Shown here in pieces: positions 6,258 through 7,853 of a DNA stretch of 7,853 nt. Source of the stretch: an uncultured Lysobacteraceae bacterium (GTDB lineage Bacteria > Pseudomonadota > Gammaproteobacteria > Xanthomonadales > Xanthomonadaceae); assembly GCA_946482565.1 (NCBI GenBank), contig CAMLSB010000081.1:1-7853 (forward strand), given 5' to 3'. Position 1 is the first letter of the stretch. Each line of letters opens with the position of its first letter. The notes beneath the pieces are model-generated. The model saw only the letters and a list, made by a program, of their open reading frames with translations. It made no database searches and was not told where the DNA came from. The translations under genes and the position numbers were made by a program.

Positions 6258-7172
6258 ATGCGGCAGGATCCTTTGGGCAATCGCGGGCAAGGCGGCCTGC
6301 GCAGGCGCGGCATCCACTGGTGGGTGCTGATCGCGTTCGCGCTGTATGCGGGCTGGTACTGGTTCTCCAACCGCAGCACCGACGCCCTGACCGGCGAAAC
6401 GGTCCTGATCGACAAGAGCATCAGCCCCGACGACGAAAAGGCGCTGGGGCTGCAGGCTTTCGACGAGATCCTCGCGCAGGAGAAGCCCCTGCCGCCCGAT
6501 TCGCAAATCTCGCGCCAGGTGCGCGAGATCGCGCAACGGCTGATCGCGAAGGTGCCCGAAGTCGAGGATGCGCTCGCTGCCGAGAACGGCCTGGAGGCGC
6601 CGCACGTCGAACGCTCCTTCGACTGGGACGTGCGCGTGCTCGAATCCGACCAGGTCAACGCGTTCTGCCTGCCCGGCGGCAAGATGGCCGTCTACACCGG
6701 CCTGGTGCCGGTGGCGCAGAGCGCCGACGCGATGGCGATCGTGATGGGCCACGAGATCTCGCACGCGTTGCTGCGCCACGGCGCGCAGCGCATGACCGAG
6801 CAGAAGCTCGCGCAGATCGGCCAGATGGCGGGCGCCATGAGCGGCATGGACCCGCAGCAGATGCAGGCGGTGATGTCGGTGTACGGCTACGGCCGCGCGC
6901 TGCCGTACGCGCGCAAGCAGGAATCGCAGGCCGACGAAATGGGGCTGATGCTCGCCGCGGCCGCGTGCTACGACCCGAATGCCGCGATCCCGCTGTGGCA
7001 GCGCATGGAGCAGGCGGGCGGCGGCTCGGGGCAGCCCGAATTCGCTTCCACGCATCCGGATCCGGGTACGCGCATCGAGCGCCTGCAGTCGCTGATGCCG
7101 AAGGCGCTGCAGTATCGCGCGCGTTTCTGCACGGCTTCCGGAACCGCCGCTGCGCAGGCCGCCGCGCCGTAG
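6258..7172 (+). CDS. Membrane-anchored M48 family zinc metallopeptidase
   Basis: A 304-residue predicted periplasm-facing protease. A basic N-terminus (R15-R17) and one hydrophobic segment at about 19-37 (IHWWVLIAFALYAGWYWF) act as a signal anchor. The peptidase part has AFCLPGGKMAVYTGLV, the zinc motif H165-E166-I-S-H169, the third-ligand motif E222-S-Q-A-D226, and STHPDP with H266 followed by a terminal helix; these are the hallmarks of bacterial M48 enzymes such as LoiP, YcaL and BepA. Unlike BepA it has no TPR region after the protease domain. Known relatives remove misfolded outer-membrane proteins; the same role here is inference. The start ATG is supported by GGAGG (6246-6250) seven bases upstream. 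It probably forms an operon with the SUMF-domain gene, whose TPR-like region could act as a partner. No intrinsic terminator is seen before the convergent phbB. Confidence 0.94.
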   Translation: MRQDPLGNRGQGGLRRRGIHWWVLIAFALYAGWYWFSNRSTDALTGETVLIDKSISPDDEKALGLQAFDEILAQEKPLPPDSQISRQVREIAQRLIAKVPEVEDALAAENGLEAPHVERSFDWDVRVLESDQVNAFCLPGGKMAVYTGLVPVAQSADAMAIVMGHEISHALLRHGAQRMTEQKLAQIGQMAGAMSGMDPQQMQAVMSVYGYGRALPYARKQESQADEMGLMLAAAACYDPNAAIPLWQRMEQAGGGSGQPEFASTHPDPGTRIERLQSLMPKALQYRARFCTASGTAAAQAAAP

Positions 7173-7196
7173 CGCATCGGCGGCGTCGCGCGGCGG

Positions 7197-7853
7197 TCAG
7201 AACGACATGAACAGGCCGCCGTTGACCGGCAGGTTGGCGCCGGTCACGAAGCCGGCGTCGTCGGCGGCCAGGAACGCGACCGCACGCGCGATCTCGCCGG
7301 GCCGTCCCAGGCGCCCGACCGGTACCTTGTCGACGATGCCGGCGCGAACGTCTTCCGGCATCGCCATCACCATCGCCGTCTCGCAGTAGCCCGGCGAGAT
7401 CGAGTTCACGGTGACGCCCTTGCGCGCGACCTCGCGCGCAAGGGCCATGGTGAAACCGTGCATGCCGGCCTTCGCCGCGGAATAGTTGGCCTGGCCGAAC
7501 TGGCCGGTCTGGCCGTTGACCGAGCTGATGTTGACGACGCGGCCGAAGCCGCGCGTGGCCATGCCGTCGATCGCCGCGCGGGTGAGGTTGAACACGCCGT
7601 CCAGGTTCACCGACAGCACCGCGTCCCACTGCGCCTTGTCCATCTTGCGCAGGGTGGTGTCGCGGGTGATGCCGGCGGCGTTGACGAGGATGTCGACGCT
7701 GCCGTGCGCGCACTGGATGCCGGCGACCAGCGTGGCGCAGGCGTCGAAGTCGGTGACGTCCAGCGCGACGGCGGTGATGTCGTGGCCGCTTGTCGCGGGG
7801 CGGAAGGCGTCATCGCGCGCGGGACTGCCTGCGATGTCCGCCGCGAAGACCTT
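7197..7853 (-). CDS. phbB: Acetoacetyl-CoA reductase (PHB synthesis), 5' end cut by window edge
   Basis: An NADPH-dependent short-chain dehydrogenase that reduces acetoacetyl-CoA to (R)-3-hydroxybutyryl-CoA, the precursor of polyhydroxybutyrate. The frame is open to the right edge, giving 218 residues; about 30 N-terminal residues with the TGxxxGIG cofactor loop are outside. Visible, numbered within the fragment: LDVTD (31-35), VNAAGITRDTTLRKMD (57-72), catalytic Asn in SVNLDGVFN (N83), Ser of NISSVNGQTGQFGQ (S111), and Y124-S-A-A-K128. The C-terminal end is TGANLPVNGGLFMS. NGQTGQFGQxNYSAAKAG and PVNGGLFM are typical of PhaB/PhbB rather than FabG, whose C-terminus usually reads TLHVNGGMYM. 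An ATG at 7641-7643 (MDKAQW) is internal. No PHA synthase or thiolase gene is in view, so FabG-like use in fatty-acid synthesis cannot be fully excluded. It is convergent with the M48 gene, 24 bp apart. Confidence 0.93.
   Translation of the reverse strand, partial: KVFAADIAGSPARDDAFRPATSGHDITAVALDVTDFDACATLVAGIQCAHGSVDILVNAAGITRDTTLRKMDKAQWDAVLSVNLDGVFNLTRAAIDGMATRGFGRVVNISSVNGQTGQFGQANYSAAKAGMHGFTMALAREVARKGVTVNSISPGYCETAMVMAMPEDVRAGIVDKVPVGRLGRPGEIARAVAFLAADDAGFVTGANLPVNGGLFMSF

Noticed and set aside
4238..6682. An 814-codon open frame on the - strand
   Set aside because: It is antisense to the SUMF-domain and M48 genes, both of which show clear conserved motifs, and has no motif of its own.
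7173..7196. A terminator between the convergent M48 and phbB genes
   Set aside because: The 24-bp gap has neither a stable inverted repeat with a T-run nor an A-run on the other side.

Overview
This is a very GC-rich, densely coding chromosomal window. It most likely comes from a gammaproteobacterium of the Xanthomonadaceae/Lysobacteraceae (Lysobacter, Luteimonas or Xanthomonas type). The best evidence is the tmk-holB-pilZ operon with a short PilZ protein of the Xanthomonas type that ends in DKPTQTM. Base and codon use, GTG/TTG starts and a CGC-anticodon alanine tRNA fit as well. No transposon, integrase, CRISPR array or phage gene is visible.

Layout. (1) Positions 1-2086, + strand: an operon of tmk (cut by the left edge), holB and pilZ, closed by a strong symmetric terminator at 2103-2130. 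(2) Positions 2148-4227, - strand, read right to left: rnd (RNase D), a tRNA-Ala(CGC) gene with its own sigma70-type promoter and a long-stem terminator, then an uncharacterised lipoprotein with clearly lower GC than its surroundings. (3) Positions 4322-7172, + strand: a probable two-gene unit. The first gene is a lipoprotein with a helical, TPR-like middle and a C-terminal SUMF1/formylglycine-generating-enzyme-like domain. The second is a membrane-anchored M48 zinc metallopeptidase. (4) Positions 7197-7853, - strand: phbB/phaB-type acetoacetyl-CoA reductase, cut by the right edge and convergent with the peptidase gene.

Roles. The first operon links dTTP synthesis (Tmk), the replicase clamp loader (HolB) and type IV pilus biogenesis (PilZ). 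RNase D trims RNA 3' ends and lies directly upstream of a tRNA gene. The SUMF-domain lipoprotein and the M48 peptidase are both predicted to act in the cell envelope, are 37 bp apart and are probably co-transcribed. PhbB belongs to polyhydroxybutyrate synthesis.

Most of the window is ordinary housekeeping DNA. The parts worth a second look are the SUMF-M48 envelope pair, whose SUMF domain lacks the FGE catalytic cysteines, and the low-GC lipoprotein islet held between two terminators beside the tRNA gene.
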